Shown one piece after another: positions 34,191 through 44,821 of a DNA stretch of 64,000 nt (positions are counted from its first letter, which is position 1; each line of letters opens with the position of its first letter). The DNA lies in assembly GCA_036169595.1 (NCBI GenBank), contig CM069769.1, positions 1,701,501-1,765,500 of the forward strand, in the 5' to 3' direction. Under the pieces are notes generated by a model. That model saw only the letters and a program-made list of their open reading frames with translations, was not told the origin of the DNA and did no database searches. Source of the DNA: Dictyostelium firmibasis. Taxonomy: Eukaryota; Evosea; Eumycetozoa; Dictyosteliales; Dictyosteliaceae. Position numbers and translations under genes: made by a program.

Positions 34191-34354
34191 TTTTTTTTTT
34201 AATAACCTCATCTAATTGGATGTGTTCGAATCTAGTTTTTATTTATTAATTATTTAAATTCAAATTTTTTTTCTGTGACCTCGTTAATTTGTGGTATGAC
34301 CAAAACTTGAACCAAGGCCATGGAGGCTGTGTTATTCTGTGTGAACAACTAAGC
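34191..34354 (-). mobile_element. tRNA-headed module 49 bp upstream of tRNA-Gln
   Basis: Minus strand begins GCTTAGTTGTTCACACAG, has GGTTCAAGTTT as B-box-like site, and ends GATGAGGTTATT then poly(A). Its head faces the tRNA gene and stops 49 bp short of it, the distance typical for TRE5 insertions. It is the best match to the modules at 16467-16635 and 41305-41476. Confidence 0.65.
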
Positions 34355-34403
34355 TATCACTCAATATTCAAATTAGAGCTGTGATATTCATGAAAAATAT
34401 TAA

Positions 34404-34476
34404 GGTTTTATAGTGTAATTGGTTAGCACCCAGGACTTTGAATCCTGTAATCTGAGTTCGAGTCTCAGTAGAACCA
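34404..34476 (+). tRNA. tRNA-Gln (anticodon UUG), copy 1
   Basis: 73-nt gene. Acceptor arms GGTTTTA/TAGAACC, A box TAGTGTAATTGG, anticodon loop CTTTGAA with anticodon TTG, B box AGTTCGAGTCT, then a T7 terminator. It is identical in all 73 positions to the copies at 37558 and 41259 (minus). Confidence 0.96.
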
Positions 34477-34505
34477 TTTTTTTAATGAGATTAATAAAGA
34501 TCGCG

Positions 34506-34516
34506 GGTTCGAATCT
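34506..34516 (+). promoter_or_regulatory. Extragenic B box after tRNA-Gln copy 1
   Basis: GGTTCGAATCT, 30 bp past the tRNA, within AAGATCGCGGGTTCGA, a block also found after the other two tRNA-Gln copies. Confidence 0.7.
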
Positions 34517-34554
34517 GGTAGTGAGTAACACCACCGATGCGTCTAATAATAGGT

Positions 34555-34790
34555 AAAAAAAAAAAACCTGGTAGTGAGCACCAGTTCTTCAAACTCATTA
34601 GGAACTTCATATTATGTTAATGGGCTTTGAATGTGCCAAGAAAGCCCTTTCTCAAAACACCACATACTAGACCTATGAAATTGCAAACATATCGCATACA
34701 AAACCCTTATCCTTGTGCTAAAACCCAAAAAATAATTAAATAAACATTTTACAAATAGCGAATTGATAAATAATAAAAAAACACAACCCC
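34555..34790 (+). mobile_element. TRE3-type 3'-end relic downstream of tRNA-Gln
   Basis: A short ORF2-end remnant (around ATGTTAATGGGCTTTGAATG, compare LINMEYSKIAL in the 18.1-18.6 kb relic) is followed by the same 3' UTR as there: CATTTTACAAATAGCGAATTG, then TAATAAAAAAA. It has been reduced to about 230 bp and its reading frame is broken. Orientation is as the tRNA, about 80 bp downstream. Confidence 0.6.
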
Positions 34791-34823
34791 ATCATTTTAA
34801 TTTTTTATTAATAGTTTTTATCA

Positions 34824-36706
34824 TTAAAATAATCTGACTTTCTTCTTTAAAATCAATTTAAGAGAATCTAAATGTTCATAAGATTTGAATACTGAAGATA
34901 ATTTAGGAGATTCAAGTAAAACAGTACCAGTTTCTTTTGTAATTCTCCAATCATCGGCATTCATATTAGAACCAATTTCATTTATTAATCTAAATTTTAA
35001 TTCTGAGATAGTTTCATCAAGAGATGCTTCAATCTCAAATGATGTAAAGACAGTTTCTTTTGAGTCTGGTACAACATCAATGATTACATTAATTCTATGT
35101 GGTGATTTTTGGGCTTGTGCTGGTGATGCAGATATTGAATTTGTGAAAGAGGATTCACCGTCAAGAATTGATTGATTTTTAATAGGTGTCTTAGAAAAAC
35201 TATCGACATTGTTGATTGATAAACTTTTTAATTTATCCATAAGTTCCTTTTCTTTTCCAATTTTACATAGTTGAACAGCCTTTGTTAGTAATCTAAGATA
35301 TTGAACATCTTTAGTGATATCTCTATGAGTTTCTTTTTCAGTGTAGTTATTGATGATAAATATATTAGAATCTTGAACCGATAGATTGAAAGGTTTGGCC
35401 CTCATGATATCTTGATAATGATTTATAGTGATAGTATCAACAAAAGTAATGGCCAACAAAGGAGTAATACCAAGATCAATAACTTCCATAATCTTTTTTT
35501 CTATTTTCGTCAATGCATTAATTTCAGCGAAATTTATAATGGAGACAACAAAAATGAAACAATTGATACGATAGCAATCCAATGGTTGTTGAATTATACA
35601 TTTATCTTTTGATACGCCATGATAAAGTGTTCCATCAGCTTTATATTTCAATGAAATGTCAGAATCGGTGAAGCCCCAGCTATCACACCATGCGATATCA
35701 AAATCGTGGAAAGATTGTTGAAGAGGATGAATATCTTGTTTCGACGAGAGGATTTCCTTCAAGGAAGTATTGCTAAATGATGTAGTTACATGAGTACCGA
35801 TTGAACGATTTGTAATGAAATATTCCTCCAATTCATTGGTTGGGTTGAAAAGATTAACAAAGCCATTTAACAAAGTACTCTTACCATTACCAATACCACC
35901 TTCTACACCAATACAACATCTAAACTTTGATTTTAATTCACCTAAAAAATAAGAGATATTCAAAGCGACATGACCTTCATGAAGATTATCTTTATCATTT
36001 GCAATTTGGATGGTAAAGTTGATCTTTGATGGAAAATTTTCAATTTGACCTTTTTTAAACTCTAATATAATGGTCTCTTCATATGGTTCACCAAATACTA
36101 AATCATCTTTCAAATTAATTGTATAGCCAGAATAATATTTACTTGAACAAAATGTAACTTTAGTACCTGCTGGAATTAGTGATGCATTACCATCTGGTTT
36201 TATAACAACATCTAATAAAAGATTATTTTTAATTGAACTAGTTTCATTTGAATGGGGATAAACTTCAATATTTATTGGACAATTTGTTGGTAAAATTTTA
36301 GCATCATCTCCAATAGTATTGTTATTATAACCACTGCCTATTAATTTTTTAAAATCTTGACTTAGATTTTTACTTAATGGAATTACTTTTTGATCTGGTA
36401 AGAGTAATTGTAAATATTTAACAGATTCTTCAACATTAATACCACCAGCTAAGCCAAAGATTTCAATGTTATCCAAGCTTAAAATATCAACCAACTCATC
36501 ACCTGATTCATCGGTTGATTCACCCGAACTAAAAATAATAATTTTTGAAATAATATCAGTTGACCAATCTGCTTCAATATTACTACAACATATTTTCAAT
36601 GCTTCTCCTAATTTTGTTTCTTGATTATCTTTTGAAAATTTGACTAAATAAAATTAAGAATAAAAAAAAAGAAAAATTTTCAAAAATAAAAAAAAATTGT
36701 ATTAAT

Positions 36707-36754
<48 letters not shown>

Positions 36755-37074
36755 TTTTTTTCAAAAAGTAAATAAATATATATTAAAAGAGATAACCTAC
36801 TTTCTTTTAAACTTTCTTTAAAAATATTTGGATTAGATTCAAATTCAAATATTGTATTTACATTATCATCATAGGTAATAATTTGAATTTGATTGCTTTT
36901 ATTTGTTTTTTGAAGTTGGGTAACAAATGTTTTAATGATTAAATTATATGGCGACATTGTTGAAGATGTTTCAATTAAAATTGAATAATAAATTATATTA
37001 CTAATAGGAGAAGAACATGTTTTAATTTCAGTTTTAAGAGCTTGTCTTTGAATTTTCGGAATATCTTTTAACAT
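34824..37074 (-). CDS. vWA-like / P-loop GTPase protein with ubiquitin-like C-terminus
   Basis: Two exons (37074-36801, 36643-34824) give 697 residues. Residues about 25-190 look like a von Willebrand A fold: a strand ILIETSSTMS in the place of the MIDAS DxSxS, then IQIITYDDNV and KIIIFSSGESTDESGDEL. The first Asp is Glu, so metal binding is doubtful. A GTPase-like domain follows, with P-loop GGIGNGKST (K346) and a DxxG-type switch DIAWCDSWGF; this resembles the IFI44-type GTPase family. The last 85 residues (RINVIIDVVPDSKE...LKLILKKKVRLF) have the strand pattern of a ubiquitin-like or UBX domain. No signal peptide or membrane helix was seen. It sits between TRE-laden tRNA-Gln genes; function is unknown. 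Confidence 0.75.
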
Positions 37075-37370
37075 TTTTTTTTTTTTAATGTTATACTTTA
37101 TTTTTTTGGATTGAAAAAAAAAAAAAAAAAAAAAATTATCTATTTATTTATTTTGAAAAAAAATTAAAATTTTACGTCATTGTTGTTCAAACTTAAAAAA
37201 ATTAATAAAAAGATGTAAAAAACTGAGCCATTGACATAAAAAATAATTTTTTTTTTTTTTTTTGACAGGCGTTTATACGGGAATAAAAATTCTTTTAAAA
37301 TTTTGAGTTTTTATTTTTTTATTTTTTTTTTTTACTTTTATTAATTATTGCCTCCAACAAATATATTTTA

Positions 37371-37395
37371 GCGGTCGTATAGTGTAGTGGATATT
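37371..37395 (+). pseudogene. 5' fragment of a tRNA gene (Val-like)
   Basis: GCGGTCGTATAGTGTAGTGG and following bases look like the acceptor strand and D arm of a tRNA, with an A-box-like TAGTGTAGTGG. It then changes into AAAAGAT/AAATAGAT repeats without an anticodon arm or B box. It is probably a truncated tRNA gene; the isotype is a guess. Confidence 0.4.
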
Positions 37396-37557
37396 TAAAA
37401 AGATAAAAAGATAAATAGATAAATAGATAATTTTTATAAACATATATTTTAAATAAAGAGATGATTATCGATATTTAATTTGTAGTGGAGGATGGACCAA
37501 AATTAAATGTTAACTTAATATTGAACTCTAGCTATTTTTTTTTGAAAAAATATAAAA

Positions 37558-37630
37558 GGTTTTATAGTGTAATTGGTTAGCACCCAGGACTTTGAATCCT
37601 GTAATCTGAGTTCGAGTCTCAGTAGAACCA
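37558..37630 (+). tRNA. tRNA-Gln (anticodon UUG), copy 2
   Basis: Identical to the gene at 34404-34476. Its upstream flank (TAGCTATTTTTTTTT...AAAATATAAAA) is shared with the minus-strand copy 3, suggesting these two arose from one duplication. It is followed by T5. Confidence 0.96.
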
Positions 37631-37661
37631 TTTTTCAAAAAATCTTTAAAGTAAGATCGCG

Positions 37662-37672
37662 GGTTCGACTCT
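37662..37672 (+). promoter_or_regulatory. Extragenic B box after tRNA-Gln copy 2
   Basis: GGTTCGACTCT in the block AAGATCGCGGGTTCGACTC, 31 bp beyond the tRNA gene. Confidence 0.7.
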
Positions 37673-37673
37673 T

Positions 37674-37699
37674 TCGAACTCAGATTACAGGATTCAAAG
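37674..37699 (-). pseudogene. Inverted 26-nt fragment of tRNA-Gln
   Basis: TCGAACTCAGATTACAGGAT and six further bases are the exact reverse complement of the anticodon-to-T-arm part of the adjacent tRNA-Gln. It lies just after the extragenic B box. It could pair with the tRNA gene or a read-through transcript. Confidence 0.8.
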
Positions 37700-37779
37700 A
37701 GTCTTGACCATGTTAACAACACTGACATCTTCGCGACCACCAACAACCTCAGAGGGACCCATTAACTACAATATCAGAT

Positions 37780-38089
37780 CCGGGGGGCTTAGCGTAGTGG
37801 TTCCACGCTGAATCACAAGCCTCCGTGGTCAAGACCTTGGGATCGAGTCTTGGTCATACCACGAAGTAACGTGGTCATAATTAAACCCTCATTATTGGAG
37901 GCTATACGTAGTGGTTCTGCGCTGAATCACACAGTCTCCGTGGCCTTAGTCCGAGCCTTAGGTCAGACCACGAAGTAACGTGGTCATAAATAACACACCT
38001 CATAATCAACCGGAAAAAAGCTCGACTTCCAAAAAAAAAACAACAACAAAAAAAAAAAAACATGGTGATTAGAAATTCTAATCCCAATA

Positions 38090-38126
<37 letters not shown>
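37780..38126 (+). mobile_element. Dimeric tRNA-like SINE-type retroposon with perfect target duplication
   Basis: Two tandem, diverged tRNA-like units make up the element. The first (about 37782-37895) has A-box-like TTAGCGTAGTGG and B-box-like GGATCGAGTCT. The second (about 37896-37997) has the same plan with a weaker B box. Then come about 95 bp of unique sequence and a tail of about 30 A. It is bounded by a perfect 16-bp direct repeat, AACTACAATATCAGAT, at 37764-37779 and 38127-38142. No LINE coding sequence is visible inside. The same two-unit head starts the element at 18653. Either a true SINE or an internally deleted TRE3 copy would look like this. Confidence 0.75.
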
Positions 38127-38129
<3 letters not shown>

Positions 38130-38167
38130 ACAATATCAGATAGTATCCATAAACCATACTTCACTCT

Positions 38168-38337
38168 GGGGGCTTAGAGTAGTAGTTCCACGCTGAACCA
38201 CAAGCCTTTGCAAACAATAATGTATCACATTTTTCATACTACAGTAAAATCAAAAAAATCAAAAACAGAATAGCAATCAAATACTGTATCCTTAGAAAAT
38301 CACTTTTTAATAATGTGATGGTAGACTTTTTCATATA
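38168..38337 (+). mobile_element. Composite retroposon: tRNA-like head joined to ORF2 end
   Basis: GGGGGCTTAGAGTAG and about 45 bp of head are followed at once by the last codons of a TRE3-type ORF2 (RIAIKYCILRKSLFNNVMVDF then stop). The same protein end is seen in the minus-strand relic at 40642. Head and tail are joined without the middle. Confidence 0.6.
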
Positions 38338-38649
38338 AAATTAAAATTTCATAAAAGAAAAATAATAATCACTTAAAAAAAAAAAAAACCTTTGGTTTTA
38401 CAACCTTTACATAAATTGAAAGGGCCAAAAAAGGAAATTAGTATTTTAAAATAACAAAAAAAAAATAAAATTTTTTTTGCCTTTTTATTTTTTTATTTTA
38501 TTTTTTTATTTTTTTATATATTTTTTTTTTATAATTTTTTTATTTTTTTTTTTTATTTTATAAATATAAAGCCAATAGCTATTATTTCTCATAAATATTT
38601 ATTCATTTAATTTATTTATTTATTTTTATATATAAATTATTATTAATAA
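38338..38649. other. AT-rich spacer
   Basis: Homopolymers and ATTTTTT repeats; nothing recognised. Confidence 0.6.
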
Positions 38650-40135
38650 TTTCGTAATGGGGGATATAAAATTCAAATATTTAAATCAGTGGAATGAACG
38701 ACTCAAAAGAACCAACTCTTTAGTGAGTTGAAAAGATAATGAATCAAAAGGATTAATAAATCAGATGATTCAAGTAATAGGGTGGGTTATATAGACAAAA
38801 GTGATCCTTTGAAATCACTCAGTCAGAGTAGATGATTTAATAAGATGGGAAGAAATTTTCAATTAAAGGTCCAGTTAGAGAATGTAAGAAAATCGCTGTG
38901 ACAAAGATAGATCTTGGGGTATCAGAAACAAAAAAAACGAATAGATATATTTGTTTAGAATGAAGTAATTGAAATCAACGAGCTAAATTGGGCTATAATA
39001 AAGGAGCTGGACTCTTCCACTAGCGCAGATCATATCATGTTTAGAGATGAGTAGATCAAAATTATCATTCAATGAAAGATTAAATATGTGGTGGTCAATA
39101 AGGTTTAAGACCAGATCATGTTTAGAGTCTAGTAGATTGAAGTTTTCATTCAATGAAAGACTAAACAAGAATTAGAGGATCAGATAGATAATCGCTCTAA
39201 TTAATTCAGGATGTTTGCATAGCATCATCAATAGTGAACAAGAGTTGGAGGAAAGAGAATTGCAATGTTATGGTAACAAACACAATTGGTCCTTCAAGAA
39301 TCAAATGTTCATCAATAGTCGATGTTGAAATTTAGTTCACATCGAAACAAGAATGAGTCATAATGAAAGGTGAAGTTTCATGTTTTAGACCCATATAAAT
39401 AATAGAGTTAGACTTTCTTTTTAGGATCGTTGAGATTCAAGGGTGAGGAAGAGAAACTGTCAATTATCAATACAGTACACCAAAGTTCAAGAACACACAG
39501 ATCATGTTTGGATTCTAGTAGATTGAAATTGTCATTCAATAAAAACTTAACATGAGGATGTTGGTAGGTCTAACAAGGTTCAAGAACGGATAGATCATGT
39601 CATGTTTGGAGTCTAGTAGATTGAAATTGTCATTCAAATTAAAGATTAAACATGAGGATATTGGTGAAAAAATATGGCGTAAGAGATACAGATGCTTGCA
39701 TAATATCATCAATAGTGAACAAGAAGTTGAAGGAAAGAGAATTGCAATGTTATGGTAACAAATGCAATTGATTCTTCAAGGATCAAATGTTCAATCAATA
39801 GTCGATGTTGAAATTTGGTTCGCATCGAAACACGATTTAAAATGTAAGATACAGTTTCACATTTTAGATTCAGTTCAAAATTGATTATAGGGTTAGACTT
39901 TTTAGGATCGTCGGATATTTGGTTTGAAAGAAATACAATTAGTAAGAGATTCAAGGTTGAAGAAGATAAACTCTTATCATATGGTCTGATAATACCATTG
40001 GTCGATTATCAGTATAATGGAACAGAGTTCAAGAATGCACAAATCTTATCATACTTGGAGACTAGTGATTTGAAATTATCGCTCAATGAAAGTTTAAACA
40101 TGAGGAAGATATTGGTGGGAACTCAACACAAATAA
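38650..40135 (+). mobile_element. Fossil LTR-type retroelement fragment with internal duplication
   Basis: A stretch of richer base composition than its surroundings. A gypsy-type retropepsin-like signature (IIGLDFLGSSDIWF) is recognisable near 39881-39950. About 380-430 bp of this part occurs twice in direct order, about 39190-39570 and 39685-40115, with many differences between the copies. No terminal repeats, reverse transcriptase or integrase could be recognised. The element is broken in many places and looks old. The family is probably Ty3/gypsy (Skipper or DGLT kin), but this is by eye only. Confidence 0.5.
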
Positions 40136-40509
40136 GGTTTAGAAGTTCGAAATAAATTAAAGTCAAAAATGAATTCTAATAATAGTAATAGTAATAATAG
40201 TAATAATAATAGTAATAGTAATAGCAGTAATAATAGTAATATTAATAGTAGTAATACCATTACTTTTTTTTTTTTACCTATGATAAGACGCAAGGTCTAT
40301 CGGCGGTGTTAATTAAATAAATTATCTTTATTGTTTACTTTTTAAATTTTTATATATTTGTGTTGGTTATAATTTGGGTATAACCATTTGTTATTGTTTT
40401 TGTTATTATTTTTTTTTTTAAAGCTTCAATGTTGTTTCTATTATAGAATTGGAATTGGATTCGTTGGACTTGGCCAAGAATTGTTGAATTTGATTTTAAA
40501 AGATTTATG

Positions 40510-40542
<33 letters not shown>

Positions 40543-40641
40543 ATTAATGATTATTGTTTGACCTTAGTCTTTAACAATAATAAAGTTTATTATTTTTTAA
40601 TAGTTAATTTAATTAATGTTCATTATATGATGCTTTTACAT
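40136..40641. other. Spacer with (AAT/AGT) low-complexity block
   Basis: 40169-40262 is an AATAGT-type repeat that would read as Asn/Ser. The rest is AT-rich, with a short mixed patch 40285-40310. No gene was recognised. Confidence 0.5.
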
Positions 40642-41120
40642 TTATATGAAAAAGTCAACAATCACATTATTAGGGAGAGATTTTCTTAATATACAGTATT
40701 TTTTTGAAATCCTGTTTTTGATTATTTTTATATTATTATTATAAGAGTTGATATCATTAAATCTTTCTGGTTCTTTGGCCATCGATAATTTATATTCTTT
40801 TAATAATTTGATGTATTCCATAGAAGCTAGTTGGTGCCATTTGTTTGTTAGCATTTCAAAATCCAGATTGGTATCTTGTAGCTCTTTGTTACCATACAAT
40901 TGATTACAAATCCATATCCATATGTGATGCATGATTAATGCTATTACATTATTGTATGCATATGATCTGTTTAAGTCATAATTAATGGCTTTATAACACC
41001 ATGTGAAGTAAGGCTTGTGGAAGTCTACCTGTTGTCACAAAGACGAAATTTTTTAGTTTGTTAAAAGATTTATCTTGTTGTTGTTAAGGTTTACGTTTTG
41101 TTTAAATCGTGGTATGGCCT
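40642..41120 (-). mobile_element. TRE3-type LINE relic downstream of tRNA-Gln copy 3
   Basis: On the minus strand, CTTAGGCCATACCACGATTT (41120-41101), a remnant of the tRNA-like head, precedes an ORF2 C-terminal segment: AINYDLNRSYAYNN, MHHIWIWICNQLYG, WHQLASMEYIKLLKEY and YCILRKSLPNNVIVDFFI, ending at 40642. This aligns with the plus-strand relic at 18.1-18.5 kb. It lies 3' of the minus-strand tRNA-Gln, again the TRE3 side. The 96-residue open frame is therefore not a host gene. Confidence 0.7.
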
Positions 41121-41146
41121 AAGTATTTATCTTTGGATTTTTAACC

Positions 41147-41157
41147 AGAGTCGAACC
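41147..41157 (-). promoter_or_regulatory. Extragenic B box after tRNA-Gln copy 3
   Basis: GGTTCGACTCT on the minus strand, 29 bp beyond the tRNA, in the same GATCGCGGGTTCGACTC block as copy 2. Confidence 0.7.
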
Positions 41158-41186
41158 CGCGATCTTTATTGAACTCTTCTAAAAGA

Positions 41187-41259
41187 TGGTTCTACTGAGA
41201 CTCGAACTCAGATTACAGGATTCAAAGTCCTGGGTGCTAACCAATTACACTATAAAACC
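41187..41259 (-). tRNA. tRNA-Gln (anticodon UUG), copy 3
   Basis: Reverse complement is identical to the genes at 34404 and 37558. A tRNA-headed module stands 45 bp upstream and a TRE3 relic downstream, so both known TRE target sides are occupied. Confidence 0.96.
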
Positions 41260-41304
41260 TTTTATATATTTTAAAAAAAAAATAGCTAAAATTTGATATG
41301 GGGT

Positions 41305-41476
41305 GGGGGCTTAGTGGTTTCACACAGAACAACACAGCCTCCATGGCCTTGGTTCAAGTCTTGGTCATACCACGAATTAACGTGGTCACAGAAAAAAAAA
41401 TTTAAAATAAAATAATTAATAAATAAAAACATGATTCGAACACATCCAATTGGATGAGGTTATTAAAAAAAAAAAA
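41305..41476 (+). mobile_element. tRNA-headed module 45 bp upstream of tRNA-Gln copy 3
   Basis: Begins GGGGGCTTAGTGGTTTCAC, B-box-like GGTTCAAGTCT, ends GGATGAGGTTATT and A14. The head faces the tRNA. A short direct repeat TTGATAT (41293-41299, 41477-41483) could be the target duplication but is only 7 bp. Confidence 0.65.
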
Positions 41477-41520
41477 TTGATATTGAAAGGTCAATTTAAA
41501 AAAAAAAAAAAATATTGGAA

Positions 41521-41626
41521 GGTCATACGAAGAATTAAGGTCAAAAAAAAAAAAATTAAAATAATTAATAAAAATATAAACATTATTCGAACACATCCAA
41601 TTGCATGAGGTTATCATAAAAAAAAG
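41521..41626 (+). mobile_element. 5'-truncated tRNA-headed module
   Basis: Starts within the module at GGTCATACGAAG and runs to GCATGAGGTTATC and a short A tail. It is flanked by ATATTGGAA at 41512-41520 and 41627-41635, a 9-bp target duplication. Confidence 0.6.
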
Positions 41627-41635
41627 ATATTGGAA

Positions 41636-43282
<1,647 letters not shown>

Positions 43283-43551
43283 ATGTCTCTTTTTAGTAAG
43301 TGTAAAATAAATAATAAAAAAAAAAAAAAAGATATATTAACATTTTTATTATTATCTTAAAAATAGAATGTTTGCAATCACTAAATTATGATAAATCTTT
43401 TATAAATGATAATTTAACTAAATATAATGATTCAATTAATATTATTGAATATAATCAAAATGAAATTAATGGTACCTATGTTAAAAATCCAAATAGTAGA
43501 TGGATTGGTTGGTCAATTTGTCCAACAAAAACATTTGAAAGAAAAAGATGA
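43283..43551 (+). CDS. Small uncharacterised two-exon gene, 65 residues
   Basis: Exon 1 (43283-43295, 13 nt) encodes MSLF plus one base. A 71-bp intron with GTAAGT donor and AAATAG acceptor follows, then exon 2 (43367-43551). The protein reads MSLFKCLQSLNYDKSFINDN..., contains NGTYVKNPNSRWIGWSICP, and ends in a basic FERKR. It is hydrophilic with a Trp-rich patch and no known domain. Supporting evidence is the strong donor, the in-frame junction and non-repetitive codon usage in an otherwise homopolymeric region. The family is not recognised. Confidence 0.6.
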
Positions 43552-43753
43552 AAAAAAAACAAAAAAAAAAAAAACCACTTCAAGAACAAAATATTTAAAA
43601 AAAAAACAACAATTATAATAATAAAAAAAACAATTGATAATTTTTATATACAGTAATACTATTTTTTTTTATTTTAATTAATTTTAAAAAAATAATAATA
43701 AAAAATCTTTTTTTTTTTTTAAATCTATTTTTTTTTTTTTTTTTTTTTTAAAT

Positions 43754-44821
43754 CTAAAGAATACCTTTTTCTGTGAATTGTTCTTTTGAAACCCAATTAT
43801 CAGTTGTAGTAATTGATTTTGATGCACCAAACCAATTTGAATGTTTACGGTCTTTTGAGCAAATTATATTGATTTTATTATTTGATGTATTTAATTTTGA
43901 AATTTCTGATTCAAGACGTTCTTTGATACCATTGAACATTGAAGAACCACCTGATAAGATAATATTTGAAAATAAAGATTGATGATGTTTTTCATCGCAT
44001 TTCATAATTGATGAATAAGTAGAATTACAAAGACTATCAGTTGAATCGAAACCAATTAAAGATGGTCTAAAGAGTGGTTCTGGACAACCGTATAAGTAAC
44101 GTGCATCGATTTGAATATCAGATAAGCCAGGATATGAAAAGGATTGTTTTTTTGTGTTTACGGGCTTATCATAATCCATTTCAATGAATGAGTGTTTCTC
44201 TTTAATTTGACGTACTATTTGATGATCTGCAACAGTCGAAAAACTATAACCGTTTTGAAATAACAATGCTGCAAGGTACCCTGTTAGATTACGACCACCA
44301 AAGTCAACGGTAACAACAGAGTCTTTAATTATTGTACCATCAACGAATGGTACTATATTAATTGAATCATCACCCATATCTACAATTGTACCAGTTTTAT
44401 TACTTGGAGATAAATGGTCAAATGATAGCTTTTGTTGATTTGCAATCTTTATAGATGGTATATCATAAGTTTCAAACATAATCTCTGCCATTTTATTTCT
44501 ATTTTCATTGGTATTCATTGTTGTCTCTGTTAGAAATACCGAATGATATTGTGGTTCAACTCTTAATTTATAATAAAATGTATTTTCTATAAACTTCTCC
44601 ATATCTTCCCAATTACAAACTATGCCTGACTTTATTGGATATACTAATTTAGATGTACTAAATCTAGCAACTGCTTCTTTACCATAAAACAATTTATTAT
44701 CACCTTCTTTATTTGGATGACCAACAATTGTTAAACATTCAACACTTGGTGTAACTTCTCCTTCAAAACCACATTTTGTCCATCCTGATCCAAAATCAAT
44801 TATAATTTTTTTATCTGCCAT
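43754..44821 (-). CDS. Divergent actin-like protein
   Basis: Single-exon gene, 355 residues, shorter than actin's 375. It is clearly derived from conventional actin: IIIDFGSGWTKCGFEG (first phosphate loop), YPIKSGIVCNWEDMEKFIENTFYYKLRV, TGYLAALLFQNGYSFSTVADHQIVRQIKEK, and NIILSGGSSMFNGIKERL (adenine pocket). The second phosphate loop, DSGDGVTH in actin, is DMGDDSIN, which removes the Gly next to the nucleotide. The C-terminus ends WVSKEQFTEKGIL and lacks the usual HRKCF tail. Dictyostelium carries several diverged actin genes of this sort; this is one of them rather than a recognised Arp subfamily. Polymerisation and nucleotide hydrolysis are uncertain. Confidence 0.85.
   Translation of the reverse strand: MADKKIIIDFGSGWTKCGFEGEVTPSVECLTIVGHPNKEGDNKLFYGKEAVARFSTSKLVYPIKSGIVCNWEDMEKFIENTFYYKLRVEPQYHSVFLTETTMNTNENRNKMAEIMFETYDIPSIKIANQQKLSFDHLSPSNKTGTIVDMGDDSINIVPFVDGTIIKDSVVTVDFGGRNLTGYLAALLFQNGYSFSTVADHQIVRQIKEKHSFIEMDYDKPVNTKKQSFSYPGLSDIQIDARYLYGCPEPLFRPSLIGFDSTDSLCNSTYSSIMKCDEKHHQSLFSNIILSGGSSMFNGIKERLESEISKLNTSNNKINIICSKDRKHSNWFGASKSITTTDNWVSKEQFTEKGIL

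Noticed and set aside
40169-40262. Asn/Ser-coding frame beginning MNSNNSNSNN
   Set aside because: A simple AATAGT repeat with no downstream coding sequence; it runs into poly(T).
40642-40932. Possible host gene of 96 residues
   Set aside because: Aligns with the ORF2 end of the TRE3-type relic at 18.1-18.5 kb, so it is retrotransposon debris.
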